Shown: positions 8,379 through 19,988, numbered from the stretch's first letter. The stretch is 64,000 bases of DNA from Lentimonas sp002292345 (GCA_964187655.1 CAXLMP010000056.1:12293-76292), one strand, 5' to 3'. Notes: generated from the letters alone by a model not told the origin. Numbers and translations are program-made.

Positions 8379-9851
8379 GTGAATACCCCAATCATTTATA
8401 AGCTGCTAGGCATGGTGCTGCTGGCTCTGGCCGGAGCATTCGGCCTCTGCGTCATCGCGGGGCTAGCCAACGGCGAGACCTTTGCCGACCAATCCTTGCA
8501 AGCCTTCGCGACCTCGATCGGGATAACTTTTGCGCTCGCCGCGCTCTTTCTGCTACTCGGCCGCAACGGACAAGCCAGGCTCTTTCGCCGTGAGGCACTC
8601 TGCGTCATCGGCCTATCATGGATACTCGCGACCATCGTTGGAGCGATTCCATATCTCCTCATTGTCGAGCAATGCGATCTCTCCGATGCGATCTTTGAGA
8701 GTTCGTCTGGGCTCACCACCACTGGTGCGACCGCCTTCCCGAAGTTTTACGAATTCCCAGAGAGTCTGTTGTTTTGGCGCTCACTTAGCCAATGGGTCGG
8801 CGGTCTAGGGGTGGTCGTATTTTTCGTCGCGATCCTTTCCTCGCTCGGTGCCGGCGCAAAAATTCTGTTTAGTAATGAGTCTTCGGGTACATCGGCAGAC
8901 TTTGATCACGGCCGTATTCAGAGCGGCGCGTTCTACCTGATGCTCTATTACTTAGGCCTTTCGGTTACCTGTATGGTCGCCTATGTGATGGGAGGGATGA
9001 ATTGGTTCCAAGCGATCAACCACGCCATGACCACCATCGCCACGGGTGGGTTCAGCACCGAACCCACGAGTATCCAGCATTTTCAGAGTGCGACAATCGA
9101 ATGGATCTCGATCGTATTTATGACGATTTCAGGCACGACGTTCGTATTTGCGATACGGTTGCTTCGCGGGCGTACCAAGGGACTAGCCAGACACAACGAA
9201 ATCTACTGGTTCTATGTGATACTCCTCACTAGCACTGCGCTTCTGACGCTCTACCTAGTCGAGTTTACCGGCGAGCTCCCAGACCATAACAGTATCCGTG
9301 CCGCAGCCTTCCAAGCCGTTTCCATAATGACGACGACTGGCTATACGACCATGGACTACGACACTTGGTTGCCCTCTGCCAAAATGTTACTACTTATTTT
9401 GATGTTAATTGGAGGCTGTTCGGGCTCGACCAGCGGCGGAGTTAAAGTGGTGCGCGTCGTGATCGCGTTGCGGGCCGCAGCGCAAAGCGTAACGCAGTCC
9501 TTCCGCCCAAATGTGACTAAGCCAATGCGGATGGGCGGCCAAACCCTCAGCCAAGGGACGATTAATAGCGTGATCCTCTTTTTAATGCTCATGCTTTTTC
9601 TAGTGGTCGCATCGATGCTCTTTGTCGTGTCCAATGAGCCCGAACTCACTTTCGTGGCCTCATTCTCGGCAGTTCAAGCTACCTTATTTAATATTGGTCC
9701 AGGCTTCGACGCCTTCGGCCCCACCCAGAATTTTCATTTTTTAAGAGATTCAACCAAAGTCTTTCTTTCTCTACTGATGATCCTCGGGCGCCTTGAACTC
9801 TACGCCGTGCTTGTCCTATTTTCTCCATCGGTGTGGAAACGATTTTCATAG
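8379..9851 (+). CDS. trkH: Trk potassium uptake membrane protein TrkH
   Basis: Pore-forming subunit of the Trk potassium transporter in the inner membrane, 490 residues with about ten hydrophobic helices. Four pore-loop signatures of the TrkH/KtrB fold are visible: SSGLTTTGAT, TIATGGFSTEP, MTTTGYTTMDYD and FNIGPGFDAFGP. The glycine-rich GGCSGSTSGGVKVVR loop lies before the last pore unit. The start is a GTG only 3 bp after trkA. Dependence on ATP-binding TrkA is known for the family. Confidence 0.94.
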   Translation: MNTPIIYKLLGMVLLALAGAFGLCVIAGLANGETFADQSLQAFATSIGITFALAALFLLLGRNGQARLFRREALCVIGLSWILATIVGAIPYLLIVEQCDLSDAIFESSSGLTTTGATAFPKFYEFPESLLFWRSLSQWVGGLGVVVFFVAILSSLGAGAKILFSNESSGTSADFDHGRIQSGAFYLMLYYLGLSVTCMVAYVMGGMNWFQAINHAMTTIATGGFSTEPTSIQHFQSATIEWISIVFMTISGTTFVFAIRLLRGRTKGLARHNEIYWFYVILLTSTALLTLYLVEFTGELPDHNSIRAAAFQAVSIMTTTGYTTMDYDTWLPSAKMLLLILMLIGGCSGSTSGGVKVVRVVIALRAAAQSVTQSFRPNVTKPMRMGGQTLSQGTINSVILFLMLMLFLVVASMLFVVSNEPELTFVASFSAVQATLFNIGPGFDAFGPTQNFHFLRDSTKVFLSLLMILGRLELYAVLVLFSPSVWKRFS

Positions 9852-9931
9852 CCAACGGCGGCGTGGCGGGAGTGACTACGCTCAGTGGCACTGAACAAGA
9901 AAAATTCATCGTCGATTAGTGGTGATGGAAG

Positions 9932-9989
9932 GGAGAGCGACTCGCCCTCTTTTGCGGCAACACAGATTCAATGTGGGCGAGTCGCCCAC
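9932..9989. repeat. Inverted pair of GGGCGAGTCGCCC-type palindromes
   Basis: A perfect palindrome at 9973-9989 (GTGGGCGA-G-TCGCCCAC) is paired with an imperfect copy in opposite orientation at 9932-9950 (GAGAGCGA-C-TCGCCCTC, 7 of 8 pairs). The pair sits just after trkH in a 300-bp gap, an arrangement typical of REP-like elements. Confidence 0.6.
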
Positions 9990-10101
9990 ACTCTTATCGC
10001 GGTCAATGGTTCAAACACCCCCACAACATGGGATCCGTTGCCTCACGGATAAAACGGACTGTCGTTTCGATCGAAACTTTCCCACTGATCGACGATGAGC
10101 C

Positions 10102-10130
10102 AAAAAAGCCCGCGAATCATCGCGGGCTTT
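10102..10130 (-). terminator. Rho-independent terminator of the ferredoxin gene
   Basis: A 9-bp stem AGCCCGCGA/TCGCGGGCT with a 4-base loop is followed on the minus strand by six T residues, 26 bp after the ferredoxin stop. The same stem recurs after pdhC (55792-55818). Confidence 0.88.
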
Positions 10131-10155
10131 AGAAATTGATTCGGCATCAAGCAGA

Positions 10156-10398
10156 TCAGCCCTCGCCATCTTCGCCAATCGCTTCAACTGGGCAGCCTTC
10201 GAGCGCTTCCATGCACAGTGCGATGGCCTCTTCGTCATTCGCCTCGGGTTGCTTGTGCACAAAGGAATACCCTCCGTCTTCGTTTCGGGTAAAGAAATCC
10301 GGAGCAGTTTCACGGCACAGATCACAGTCGATGCATTGCTCATCAACATAGAACTTCCCCTTAACATTTTCCGGCCATTTTTCGTCTAAGTCTGCCAT
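10156..10398 (-). CDS. [4Fe-4S] ferredoxin
   Basis: An acidic 80-residue ferredoxin carrying one iron-sulphur cluster. The ligand pattern is Cys22-x2-Cys25-x2-Cys28 (CIDCDLC) with the fourth ligand Cys69 in GCPVEAIG; Cys62 is an extra cysteine. This is the single-cluster Fer4_13/Fer4_15 arrangement (CxxCxxC...CP), which acts as a soluble electron carrier. The redox partner is not evident from neighbours, as the gene stands alone with its own terminator. Confidence 0.88.
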   Translation of the reverse strand: MADLDEKWPENVKGKFYVDEQCIDCDLCRETAPDFFTRNEDGGYSFVHKQPEANDEEAIALCMEALEGCPVEAIGEDGEG

Positions 10399-10585
10399 GC
10401 TGCGAAAATTGATACTTTCTCTTGTGAGTCAAGCGGGAAGCCCACTGAGACTCATTTGCTCCAAATCAGAAGCTTCGTTTGCAATTCGCGCAGAATCTCT
10501 ATTTCCTTTGATACTCGTATACACGGGAACGCTCTGCTTCGAATGCGGTCTAGTCGTGTGCGAAACCTTTTACGTTTAAATTTCT

Positions 10586-11491
10586 ATGCTCTACGACCGC
10601 CCGTATATGCGCCAAGCCCCTGAGCCTGTCGCCAAGCAGACCAACGCAGTGACGATTCTCCTGATTGTGACGATCGGCATCTTTGTCCTCCAGCAAGTAC
10701 TGAATGTCAGTTTCCCTGGAACTGGCGGTCGCCAGAATTTGTTTCTTACCGACTGGTTTGCATTGAGCGCAGACAACTTCAAAGACCTCAAAGTCTGGAC
10801 CGTCTTCAGTTATGCTTTTCTGCACAGTACCACGACGATTCTACATCTTCTGGGTAATATGCTGGGCCTGTTTTTTATCGGCCGAATTTTGGAGCCACTG
10901 CTAGGGAAGCAACAGTTTTTGATCCTCTATTTCGGTGGCGCTGTGGCCGGAGCACTTACTTATCTGATCTTTCACTTTGACGGCAATAATACCGTCGTCG
11001 GCGCCTCAGCAGCAGTGTTTGCACTGCTCGCCTTCTTTTGCCAGCGCCACCCCGAGCAGCCTATTACGTTACTGCTGTTCTTCGTCATTCCATTAACCGT
11101 TAAACCAAAGTGGCTCTTTTGGGGGCTACTTGGCTACTCTATCTACGCACTCATCTTTACCGAACTGGCCGGGACTTCACACGTCGCGCATTCCGCCCAT
11201 CTCGGCGGCTTCCTCGTTGGCGTGCTCTTCTTTCGCTATGTCTACAATGGCAATTCCTCCTTTGCTGCGGCTCGCAAGCGGCCAAGTATCGAAATGCCGG
11301 AATGGTTTAAACGCCGCAAAAGATCCGCAGCCCAGGCCAGCTATCAAGTGAATCGCCCGACAACGAGCAACAATGACCTGCAGAAAGAGGTCGATCGTAT
11401 TTTAGATAAAATTAATGCCTCTGGCTTTGGCTCGCTCAATCCTACCGAGAAAGCGACCCTCGACCAAGCCAAGGACATCCTTAGTAAATAA
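10586..11491 (+). CDS. Rhomboid family intramembrane serine protease
   Basis: A 301-residue membrane protease of the rhomboid family with about six helices. The catalytic dyad is Ser141 in GASAAVF and His205 in AHLGG. His87 and Asn91 (HLLGNM) match the oxyanion-stabilising residues of GlpG. A cytoplasmic basic linker (270-290) leads to a C-terminal helical motif (EVDRILDKINASGFGSLNPTE) common in rhomboids of this type. The protease gene that follows starts 31 bp later. Substrates are unknown. Confidence 0.9.
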   Translation: MLYDRPYMRQAPEPVAKQTNAVTILLIVTIGIFVLQQVLNVSFPGTGGRQNLFLTDWFALSADNFKDLKVWTVFSYAFLHSTTTILHLLGNMLGLFFIGRILEPLLGKQQFLILYFGGAVAGALTYLIFHFDGNNTVVGASAAVFALLAFFCQRHPEQPITLLLFFVIPLTVKPKWLFWGLLGYSIYALIFTELAGTSHVAHSAHLGGFLVGVLFFRYVYNGNSSFAAARKRPSIEMPEWFKRRKRSAAQASYQVNRPTTSNNDLQKEVDRILDKINASGFGSLNPTEKATLDQAKDILSK

Positions 11492-11522
11492 TCGCCTTAC
11501 CTGCATACTTTCCCAACTGTTC

Positions 11523-13934
11523 ATGACTTCTACATTTAATACGATTGCCCGCCTAGCCTGTGTCTCTCTCGCCTTCCTCATGCTCCAAGGACCTGCTTAC
11601 GCTGGATTTGAGCAGACCAAAGAAATGGCAGATCAAACCCGCTGGGTGATGAACACCATCAATTCCCGCCATTATCTGCACGGCAAGATGGAGAAGCTCA
11701 ACGGCACCGAAATCGTCGAGGCCTTCACGGAATCGTTCGACTATGCCCGCATGTATTTCCTACGTAGCGAGGTCGATGACTTCGTCTTCCGCTTCGGCGA
11801 TGCGATGGAAGATTTTCTGCAAAAAGGTAACCTCTACGCAGCCTTTGAGATCTACGCGGCCTATCAAGCCAATGTCCAAGAGCGCACTGATTGGGCTTAC
11901 CAGCGACTGGCCCAAGACTTCGATTTCAGCCGAAACGAAAGCTTCACACCCGACCGCCGCGAAGCGAAATGGCCCACCACTGCAGAGGAGAGCAGCGGCC
12001 TCTGGGAGCGTCGCCTAAAATACGAAGTTCTCAACGAGCTTCTTTCACTCGCTGGCGAAGAAGAAGAAGAACAGCTCGAATATGGAGAAACCAAGAATCC
12101 TGACAACGTTGAAGACCAGAAAGACGACAGCTTTGACCCCGCCAAGATTCAACGTCTCCTCGAAGACCCTAAGTTTATGGTCGAGACGCTCGACGCTGCG
12201 CGCGAGAAGATCCGCCGCCGCTACGAGCGTAATCTCACCTACATCGTCGATCGTGAAGCTACCGAAGTTCAAGAGTCCTTTATCAATGCAATGACTCAGC
12301 TGTTTGATCCACACTCCAGTTTCCTCTCTGCCGACACGCTTGAAAGCTTCAACTCTGCGGTGCAGAACTCGTTTGTTGGCATCGGCGCCCTGCTTCAGGA
12401 CGACGACGGCATTTGCACCATTAAACAAATCCTTCCAGGTGGCCCTGCCGAAGAATCTGGCCTACTACATGACGAAGATAAAATCCTCGCCGTGGCACAG
12501 GGTAAAGACGGTGAATTTGAAGACGTCGTTGATATGCAACTGCGCTACGTCGTGCGCAAAATTAAAGGTGAGAAAGGCACGATCGTGCGCCTCCTCATTC
12601 GCCCTGGCTCCGCTGGCGATCCATCTGCCCGCAAGGATATTTCGATCACCCGCGGCGAGGTCAAACTCACCGCCAACCTCGCATCTGCAAAGTTAATCGA
12701 TCTTCCGACAGCCGCCGGCGAACTCATTCCTGTTGGAGTTATCGAGCTACCCTCTTTCTATGGTAACATTGGCGCCGGCGGTACGTTGACCACAACTGCT
12801 GGCGACGTCACCGAACTTCTCAAAAAGCTAAGTGCCGCTGGGGCACAAGGCATCATTCTCGACCTTCGCATGAATGGTGGTGGCCTGCTCAGTGAAGCGG
12901 TACGCGTGGCCGGACTGTTCATCCCCATCGGCCCCGTCGTGCAAGTGCGTAACCCCGATGGCCGCACTGATGTGCTTTCCGATCGTGACCTTAATCTCGA
13001 ATGGAGAGGTCCGCTGATCGTGCTGACTTCACGCTTCAGCGCCTCCGCCTCAGAGATCGTCGCTGGTGCGTTGCAAGACCACGGACGTGCGCTCATTGTT
13101 GGTAATAGTTCGACGCACGGCAAAGGCACCGTTCAGGAAGTTTACCACATGAACAGCCGACCCGCATTTTCTTGGTTCCAAAATGCCGCGCAGCCACAAG
13201 CCCGACCCGTCGCCTCAAAAATCACCATTAAACAATTCTACCTGCCTGGCGGCAGCTCCACTCAGCTCAAAGGGGTGCCCTCAGACATCGCCTTGCCATC
13301 GGTAAACGAGTTTCTGCCTATCGGTGAGTCCGATCTACCACATGCTCTAGCTTGGGATAAAATTCCCGAAGTCGAGTGGTTCAACGACTGGAAGAAACTC
13401 CGTATCTCGACCCCAGAAAAGCCCGAATTAAAGACCGCACTCGCTCAAAACAGCACGGCGCGACAGGCGAGCCTAGCAGAATTTGCATTCCTTAAGGAGC
13501 AGATCGAGTGGCGCAAAGCACGCTATGAAGAAAAGGCGATATCGCTCAACCTTGAGCAGCGCATCGCCCGTAAGATCGCAGATCGGACATACATCGACAG
13601 CATGGACGATGCCTACGAGACGCTCTGCGAGACCAACTACGTCGAAGAAGAATTTATCCTAAAGATTGCTGAAGAACAAGATACTCTCTCAAAGCAGAAC
13701 CTGCTCGAAACAGGAGAAGCTGAAGCCGCACTCGCGGCCGAACAAGCTGCGAATGACATTGCGGCGGGCATCGTAGCAGTCGAAGAAGAAGAAGATGATG
13801 ATGAAGACAAGCCAGACTTCGACATCTACCTGCGCGAAAGCGCCCGCATCATGGCCGATTGGATCGAAATTGAGACTACTGACGACACTGCTGTCACCGC
13901 CACTAAGGTCGCTGCATCAGCGCAGGCACTGTAG
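11523..13934 (+). CDS. prc: Tail-specific (S41) periplasmic protease, Prc-like
   Basis: An 803-residue exported protease of the S41A family. A signal peptide (about 1-27, ending AYA) precedes a long N-terminal domain, a PDZ domain (about 282-362, FVGIGALLQDDDG) and the S41 domain. The active site shows ILDLRMNGGG (445-454), the Ser loop SASASE (506-511) and Lys534 in HGKGTVQ. A C-terminal DUF3340-like region ends in an acidic tail. Family members degrade misfolded or tagged periplasmic proteins. An in-frame extension back to 11415 overlaps the rhomboid gene and lacks a signal peptide, so 11523 is the start. Confidence 0.9.
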   Translation: MTSTFNTIARLACVSLAFLMLQGPAYAGFEQTKEMADQTRWVMNTINSRHYLHGKMEKLNGTEIVEAFTESFDYARMYFLRSEVDDFVFRFGDAMEDFLQKGNLYAAFEIYAAYQANVQERTDWAYQRLAQDFDFSRNESFTPDRREAKWPTTAEESSGLWERRLKYEVLNELLSLAGEEEEEQLEYGETKNPDNVEDQKDDSFDPAKIQRLLEDPKFMVETLDAAREKIRRRYERNLTYIVDREATEVQESFINAMTQLFDPHSSFLSADTLESFNSAVQNSFVGIGALLQDDDGICTIKQILPGGPAEESGLLHDEDKILAVAQGKDGEFEDVVDMQLRYVVRKIKGEKGTIVRLLIRPGSAGDPSARKDISITRGEVKLTANLASAKLIDLPTAAGELIPVGVIELPSFYGNIGAGGTLTTTAGDVTELLKKLSAAGAQGIILDLRMNGGGLLSEAVRVAGLFIPIGPVVQVRNPDGRTDVLSDRDLNLEWRGPLIVLTSRFSASASEIVAGALQDHGRALIVGNSSTHGKGTVQEVYHMNSRPAFSWFQNAAQPQARPVASKITIKQFYLPGGSSTQLKGVPSDIALPSVNEFLPIGESDLPHALAWDKIPEVEWFNDWKKLRISTPEKPELKTALAQNSTARQASLAEFAFLKEQIEWRKARYEEKAISLNLEQRIARKIADRTYIDSMDDAYETLCETNYVEEEFILKIAEEQDTLSKQNLLETGEAEAALAAEQAANDIAAGIVAVEEEEDDDEDKPDFDIYLRESARIMADWIEIETTDDTAVTATKVAASAQAL

Positions 13935-14131
13935 AAAATCGCCGCGGATTTTAGTGACATATTGCTTCCTCAAATGTATCTGCATCAGGGACTTGTAGTA
14001 TAATCGTGATTCCCTGCAGAGACTCCTCAGCGCGGATTTCGTTACCGCGGCCCACACTATGTGCGTGGTAAAGCCGCAGTTACGTGAAATGTCTGCCGAA
14101 GATGGCTAAATCTTGTTTGCATCGCAGCCAC

Positions 14132-14164
14132 AAAAAACGCGCTCCCTATCGGAAACGCGTTTTT
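14132..14164. terminator. Bidirectional terminator between prc and the atp operon
   Basis: A stem AAAAACGCG/CGCGTTTTT with a 14-base loop is flanked by T runs on either strand. It lies between the convergent ends of prc and atpC and can serve both. Confidence 0.8.
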
Positions 14165-14186
14165 CAAAATGGCTTGGAATCAATAC

Positions 14187-14600
14187 TTAGCGGCGGCGAC
14201 GGCCTTTAGCTAGCTTCTGCGTAATTAAGAACTGAATACTAGACTCAAGGCGATCCACTTCACTCGGATCATGACCTTCGGCAGCTGCGATACTGAGGGC
14301 TTCTTCTGCACGTGCTTGGGCTGATTCGACCGCGGAAAGATCGATATCTTTGACGTCAATGGCAGCCTCAGTGAGCACCGATACGGTGTTACCCAGCACC
14401 TTGGCGAAGCCACAGTCAACTGCGATGAACTCTACCTGGCCGTCTTTGAACACCTTTAACTCGCCAGCGACGACTTTGGTGACCAGTGGGATGTGACCAG
14501 TCAGAATACCCGCCTCGCCCGAGTCAGTCGGCAATACGACCTGATCGGCCTCGGTACTGAGGACCTTTTCGTCAGGTGTAATAATTTCTAGAGTAATCAT
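14187..14600 (-). CDS. atpC: ATP synthase epsilon subunit
   Basis: Epsilon subunit of F1, 137 residues, coupling the rotor to the catalytic head and restraining ATP hydrolysis. It has the N-terminal beta-sandwich (ITPDEKVLSTEADQVVLPTDSGEAGILTGHIPLVT) with the conserved GxxGILxGH core, followed by a helical C-terminus (about 85-137) rich in Ala/Glu and ending in a basic KGRRRR tail. It is the last gene of the atp operon, 34 bp after atpD and followed by a terminator. Confidence 0.94.
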   Translation of the reverse strand: MITLEIITPDEKVLSTEADQVVLPTDSGEAGILTGHIPLVTKVVAGELKVFKDGQVEFIAVDCGFAKVLGNTVSVLTEAAIDVKDIDLSAVESAQARAEEALSIAAAEGHDPSEVDRLESSIQFLITQKLAKGRRRR

Positions 14601-14634
14601 TCTGATTTGAATTCCTTATTGGTAGCGTCGCTGC

Positions 14635-16056
<1,422 letters not shown>

Positions 16057-16067
16057 GGTTGAAAAAG

Positions 16068-16094
16068 GAGTTAAATGTAAGAAGTAGAAGTTAG
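16068..16094 (-). repeat. Short degenerate 7-bp repeat tract upstream of atpD
   Basis: Three to four units of the type GAGTTAA, ATGTAAG, AAGTAG(A), AGTTAGC read on the plus strand, filling the gap between atpG and atpD. It resembles longer 7-bp tracts elsewhere in the window but is short and partly irregular. Confidence 0.4.
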
Positions 16095-16096
16095 CT

Positions 16097-16993
<897 letters not shown>

Positions 16994-17034
16994 TTATTAT
17001 ATAAGATCGGAGTTCAGATAACAAAGGTCAGCGA

Positions 17035-18579
17035 TTAAGCGGAAAAACCTGCCACCCACTCATCGAGGGAGGTCTTAAGAGCCGCTTCGGTTGCGTCGCT
17101 AATTGCTTTTTCGGCGCGGATGGTGCCCATCACTTTCGCACCACGAGTTTCGAGGAACTCACGCAGACTAGAAGTGGCGGCAACGATTTTAGCGACGTCA
17201 ATCGCATCGAAGAAACCATTCTGAACGGCATAGATCAGTGAGGACTGAACTTCGACAGGAATCGGGTTGAACGCAGTTTGCTTGAACAATTCAACCACAC
17301 GCGCACCACGCTCGAGTTGAGCTTTGGTCTTCGCGTCGAGATCCGAACCGAACTGAGCAAACGCTGCAAGCTCGCGGAACTGCGCGAGCTGAAGTTTCAC
17401 CTTACCAGCAACCTTCTTAATCGCCTTGATCTGCGCTGCAGAACCGACACGAGAAACGGACAGACCCACCGATACCGCTGGGCGGATACCTTGATTGAAC
17501 AAATCTGTTTCGAGGAAGACCTGGCCGTCAGTGATCGAAATCACGTTGGTCGGAATGTAAGCGGACACGTCGCCTGCTTGAGTTTCAATGATCGGCAGCG
17601 CTGTAAGCGAACCATTACCATTGTCCTCATTCACACGAGCGGAACGCTCGAGGAGGCGTGAGTGGAGATAAAACACATCACCAGGATACGCTTCACGACC
17701 AGATGGGCGCTTCAGAATCAAAGAAATTTGACGATAGGCAACCGCTTGCTTGGAAAGGTCATCATAGACGATCAGCGCATCCATACCATTGTTCATGAAG
17801 AACTCACCCATCGATGCACCAGAGAAGGGCGCGATATATTGGTTGGCAGGATTATCGCCAGCAGACGCAGAAACGATAATGGTGTATTCCATCGCGCCAG
17901 CTTTCTCGAGTACGGCAATGGTGCGAGCGATGTTCGAATTCTTCTGACCAACAGCAACGTAGATCGAATAAACCGGACGGAAGTCTTCCGGGAAGGTGCC
18001 ATCCTCATTGCGGTGCTGGTTGTTGATCTTCCCTTGATTGATGATGGTATCAATCGCGATCGTTGTCTTACCAGTTGAGCGGTCACCAATGATGAGCTCA
18101 CGTTGGCCACGACCGATGGGGATCATCGAGTCGATAGACATGATGCCCGTTTGCATTGGCTGATCAACCGACTTGCGCGGGATGATGCCGGGAGCGACTT
18201 GGTCGACAGGATATGTCTCGGTGGAGTTGATTGGCCCTTTGCCATCGATTGGGTTACCAATCGCGTCAACCACACGACCTAGCAGGCCCATGCCAACCGG
18301 AACGGAAAGTAGTGTACCTGTGGTGGAGGCTTCGTCGCCTTCCTTTAGCTTGGAGTAATCACCTAGAATAACGCAACCGACTTCATCTTCTTCAAGATTC
18401 AAGGCGATTCCGAAGACGCTCTGACCGAAATCGATCATTTCGTTATACATGACACCGGATAAGCCTTCGAGCTTGGCGACGCCATCTGCGATGGCGACGA
18501 TTCGACCGGTGTTGGATTTGACGGCGCTGGCTTGGAAGCTAGCGATCTCGTTTTCAATTTGTTCGACTATAGAGCTCAT
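17035..18579 (-). CDS. atpA: ATP synthase alpha subunit
   Basis: Non-catalytic nucleotide-binding subunit of F1, 514 residues, of normal length. The Walker A loop GDRSTGKT is at 165-172, followed by the alpha-specific stretches VYVAVGQKNSNIARTIAVLEKAGAMEYTIIVSASA and DALIVYDDLSKQAVAYRQISLILKRPSGREAYPGD. The start ATG is preceded by a pyrimidine-rich leader and no Shine-Dalgarno sequence. Confidence 0.97.
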   Translation of the reverse strand: MSSIVEQIENEIASFQASAVKSNTGRIVAIADGVAKLEGLSGVMYNEMIDFGQSVFGIALNLEEDEVGCVILGDYSKLKEGDEASTTGTLLSVPVGMGLLGRVVDAIGNPIDGKGPINSTETYPVDQVAPGIIPRKSVDQPMQTGIMSIDSMIPIGRGQRELIIGDRSTGKTTIAIDTIINQGKINNQHRNEDGTFPEDFRPVYSIYVAVGQKNSNIARTIAVLEKAGAMEYTIIVSASAGDNPANQYIAPFSGASMGEFFMNNGMDALIVYDDLSKQAVAYRQISLILKRPSGREAYPGDVFYLHSRLLERSARVNEDNGNGSLTALPIIETQAGDVSAYIPTNVISITDGQVFLETDLFNQGIRPAVSVGLSVSRVGSAAQIKAIKKVAGKVKLQLAQFRELAAFAQFGSDLDAKTKAQLERGARVVELFKQTAFNPIPVEVQSSLIYAVQNGFFDAIDVAKIVAATSSLREFLETRGAKVMGTIRAEKAISDATEAALKTSLDEWVAGFSA

Positions 18580-18629
18580 GAGAAACTAATGGGGAGAAAG
18601 TGTGTAAGGTTAGAGAGTGCGAATGTTGA

Positions 18630-19025
18630 TTATTTGACGTTCTCGGCAAGGCGCTGAAGGTGCCCGGCTACGGACGCATCATACACATCGTCGCCGACGC
18701 GCACACGCACACCAGCAATTAGAGAAGTATCTTGTTGAGTAACCGCGCTGACAGCGCGGCCATACATTTTGGAATAGGTCGTTTCAATCGTCTTTAACGC
18801 ATCGTCACTCAATGCGCCTGGCGTCGATACGACGGCCGTCTGCAGCGCGATCTCGCGACGTAGAAAGCCAAGGAAGGTCTTGAGAACCGTAAGATGGTGG
18901 CGGTGTTGCACGTGCTTGAGGCCAGCGAGGACTTCGCCGACTTTGGCTTCAGTCACAACGCCATTGTCCTTAGACAGCTCTAGGAGCTTCTTGGCTAAGC
19001 GGGTGATCTTTTGGTCGCGTTTCAT
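18630..19025 (-). CDS. atpH: ATP synthase delta subunit, short form
   Basis: Placed between atpF and atpA, the usual position of delta, which ties the stator stalk to F1. At 131 residues it is about 45 shorter than typical delta subunits (near 175-180). The C-terminal part is recognisable (VRVRVGDDVYDASVAGHLQRLAENV, matching the GGxxxxxxDxSxxxxLxxL motif, with VGDDVYD). The N-terminal six-helix domain looks reduced. Identity relies on operon position and the C-terminal motif. No upstream in-frame extension is possible without overlapping atpF. Confidence 0.82.
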   Translation of the reverse strand: MKRDQKITRLAKKLLELSKDNGVVTEAKVGEVLAGLKHVQHRHHLTVLKTFLGFLRREIALQTAVVSTPGALSDDALKTIETTYSKMYGRAVSAVTQQDTSLIAGVRVRVGDDVYDASVAGHLQRLAENVK

Positions 19026-19044
19026 CAGATGGAAAAACTAAGGC

Positions 19045-19701
19045 TTAGTTACCTGTGCTAGCCAATTCCTTGGCGGCAGAATCGGAAAAGGTTTGTTTCT
19101 CCGCATCTGAAAGGTCGCGAGAAAGCACCTTTGAGGACGTCGCCACAACCAGACGGGCGACTTCTTGACGCACATCCGCAAGCATCTTTTGGCGTTCGAG
19201 CTCTGCGGCTTCACTCGCCTTACGGATGATCGCTTCAGCCTGTGCGGCAGCTTCTTGTGTCTTTTGCTCGATCATCTCTTTGGACTGTTCGCGAGACTCA
19301 GTCAGAATCTTTTGAGCATCCACAGCCGCGGTCTTGATTTTCTCAGCACGCTCGCGCTCAGCGGCAGCAAGTTGCGCTTTCATTTCTTCAGCATACTGAA
19401 GACCGTCAGCAATTTTCTGTTGGCGCTCATCCAGCGTCGCAACGATTGGCTTAACGGCGAATTTGTAGAGAACCAAAGCGACCAGACAGAAGTTAATCAT
19501 CTGCGCGATCAAAGTCGGAAGTTTCACACCGAACTTATCAGTGATCATAGTCAGCTTGTCGGCTTCGGCGGGCGTCGCCGCTTCACCGTGGTCGGCCACA
19601 TCGCTAATTGCATCGTGAGCGACTGCGTGGGCGTCTTCGGCGGCGATGAGACCGAACGGCACAGAAAGTGCGAGTAGCAGAGTGATCAGTATGGCCTTCA
19701 T
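19045..19701 (-). CDS. atpF: ATP synthase b subunit
   Basis: Peripheral stator stalk, 218 residues, longer than the usual 156-175. A signal-peptide-like stretch (1-21, MKAILITLLLALSVPFGLIAA) and an acidic/His linker (22-55) precede the true membrane helix (about 60-85, LPTLIAQMINFCLVALVLYKFAVKP). A long charged coiled coil follows (90-218). The two-hydrophobic-segment N-terminus is unusual; either the first is cleaved or there are two anchors. Confidence 0.92.
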   Translation of the reverse strand: MKAILITLLLALSVPFGLIAAEDAHAVAHDAISDVADHGEAATPAEADKLTMITDKFGVKLPTLIAQMINFCLVALVLYKFAVKPIVATLDERQQKIADGLQYAEEMKAQLAAAERERAEKIKTAAVDAQKILTESREQSKEMIEQKTQEAAAQAEAIIRKASEAAELERQKMLADVRQEVARLVVATSSKVLSRDLSDAEKQTFSDSAAKELASTGN

Positions 19702-19778
19702 TATGAGGAAAGTATATTAGATAGAATCGGAAAAAGCCGGCGATCCGAAGATCGCCGGCAAAGACTTATTTTGCCAGA

Positions 19779-19988
19779 CTAGACAAGGAAGATTGCGAAG
19801 AAGATAATCGCTTCAGCGAAAGCCATAGCGATAATCGATTGAACCAGCACTTTAGTGGCTGCTTCTGGATTCCGGGCTACGCCTGCACAAGCTCCGAAGC
19901 CGACAAGGCCGATACCAAGTGGCACCCCAAGAGCTGCCGCTGCTACGTGAATTTTACCTTCAACTGCTGCTAGAATTAGATCGTACAT
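19779..19988 (-). CDS. atpE: ATP synthase c subunit
   Basis: Rotor-ring proteolipid of Fo, 69 residues forming a helical hairpin. The polar loop is RNPE (39-42). The ion-carrying carboxylate is Glu59 in FAEAIIFF. The Gln-Glu-Ser/Thr set of sodium-type rings is absent, so proton coupling is likely. The TM1 glycine repeat GIGLVGFGACAG is typical of c-ring packing. Confidence 0.94.
   Translation of the reverse strand: MYDLILAAVEGKIHVAAAALGVPLGIGLVGFGACAGVARNPEAATKVLVQSIIAMAFAEAIIFFAIFLV

Noticed and set aside
10397..10579. 60-codon open frame next to the ferredoxin gene
   Set aside because: It overlaps the ferredoxin start on the opposite strand and shows no recognisable motif.
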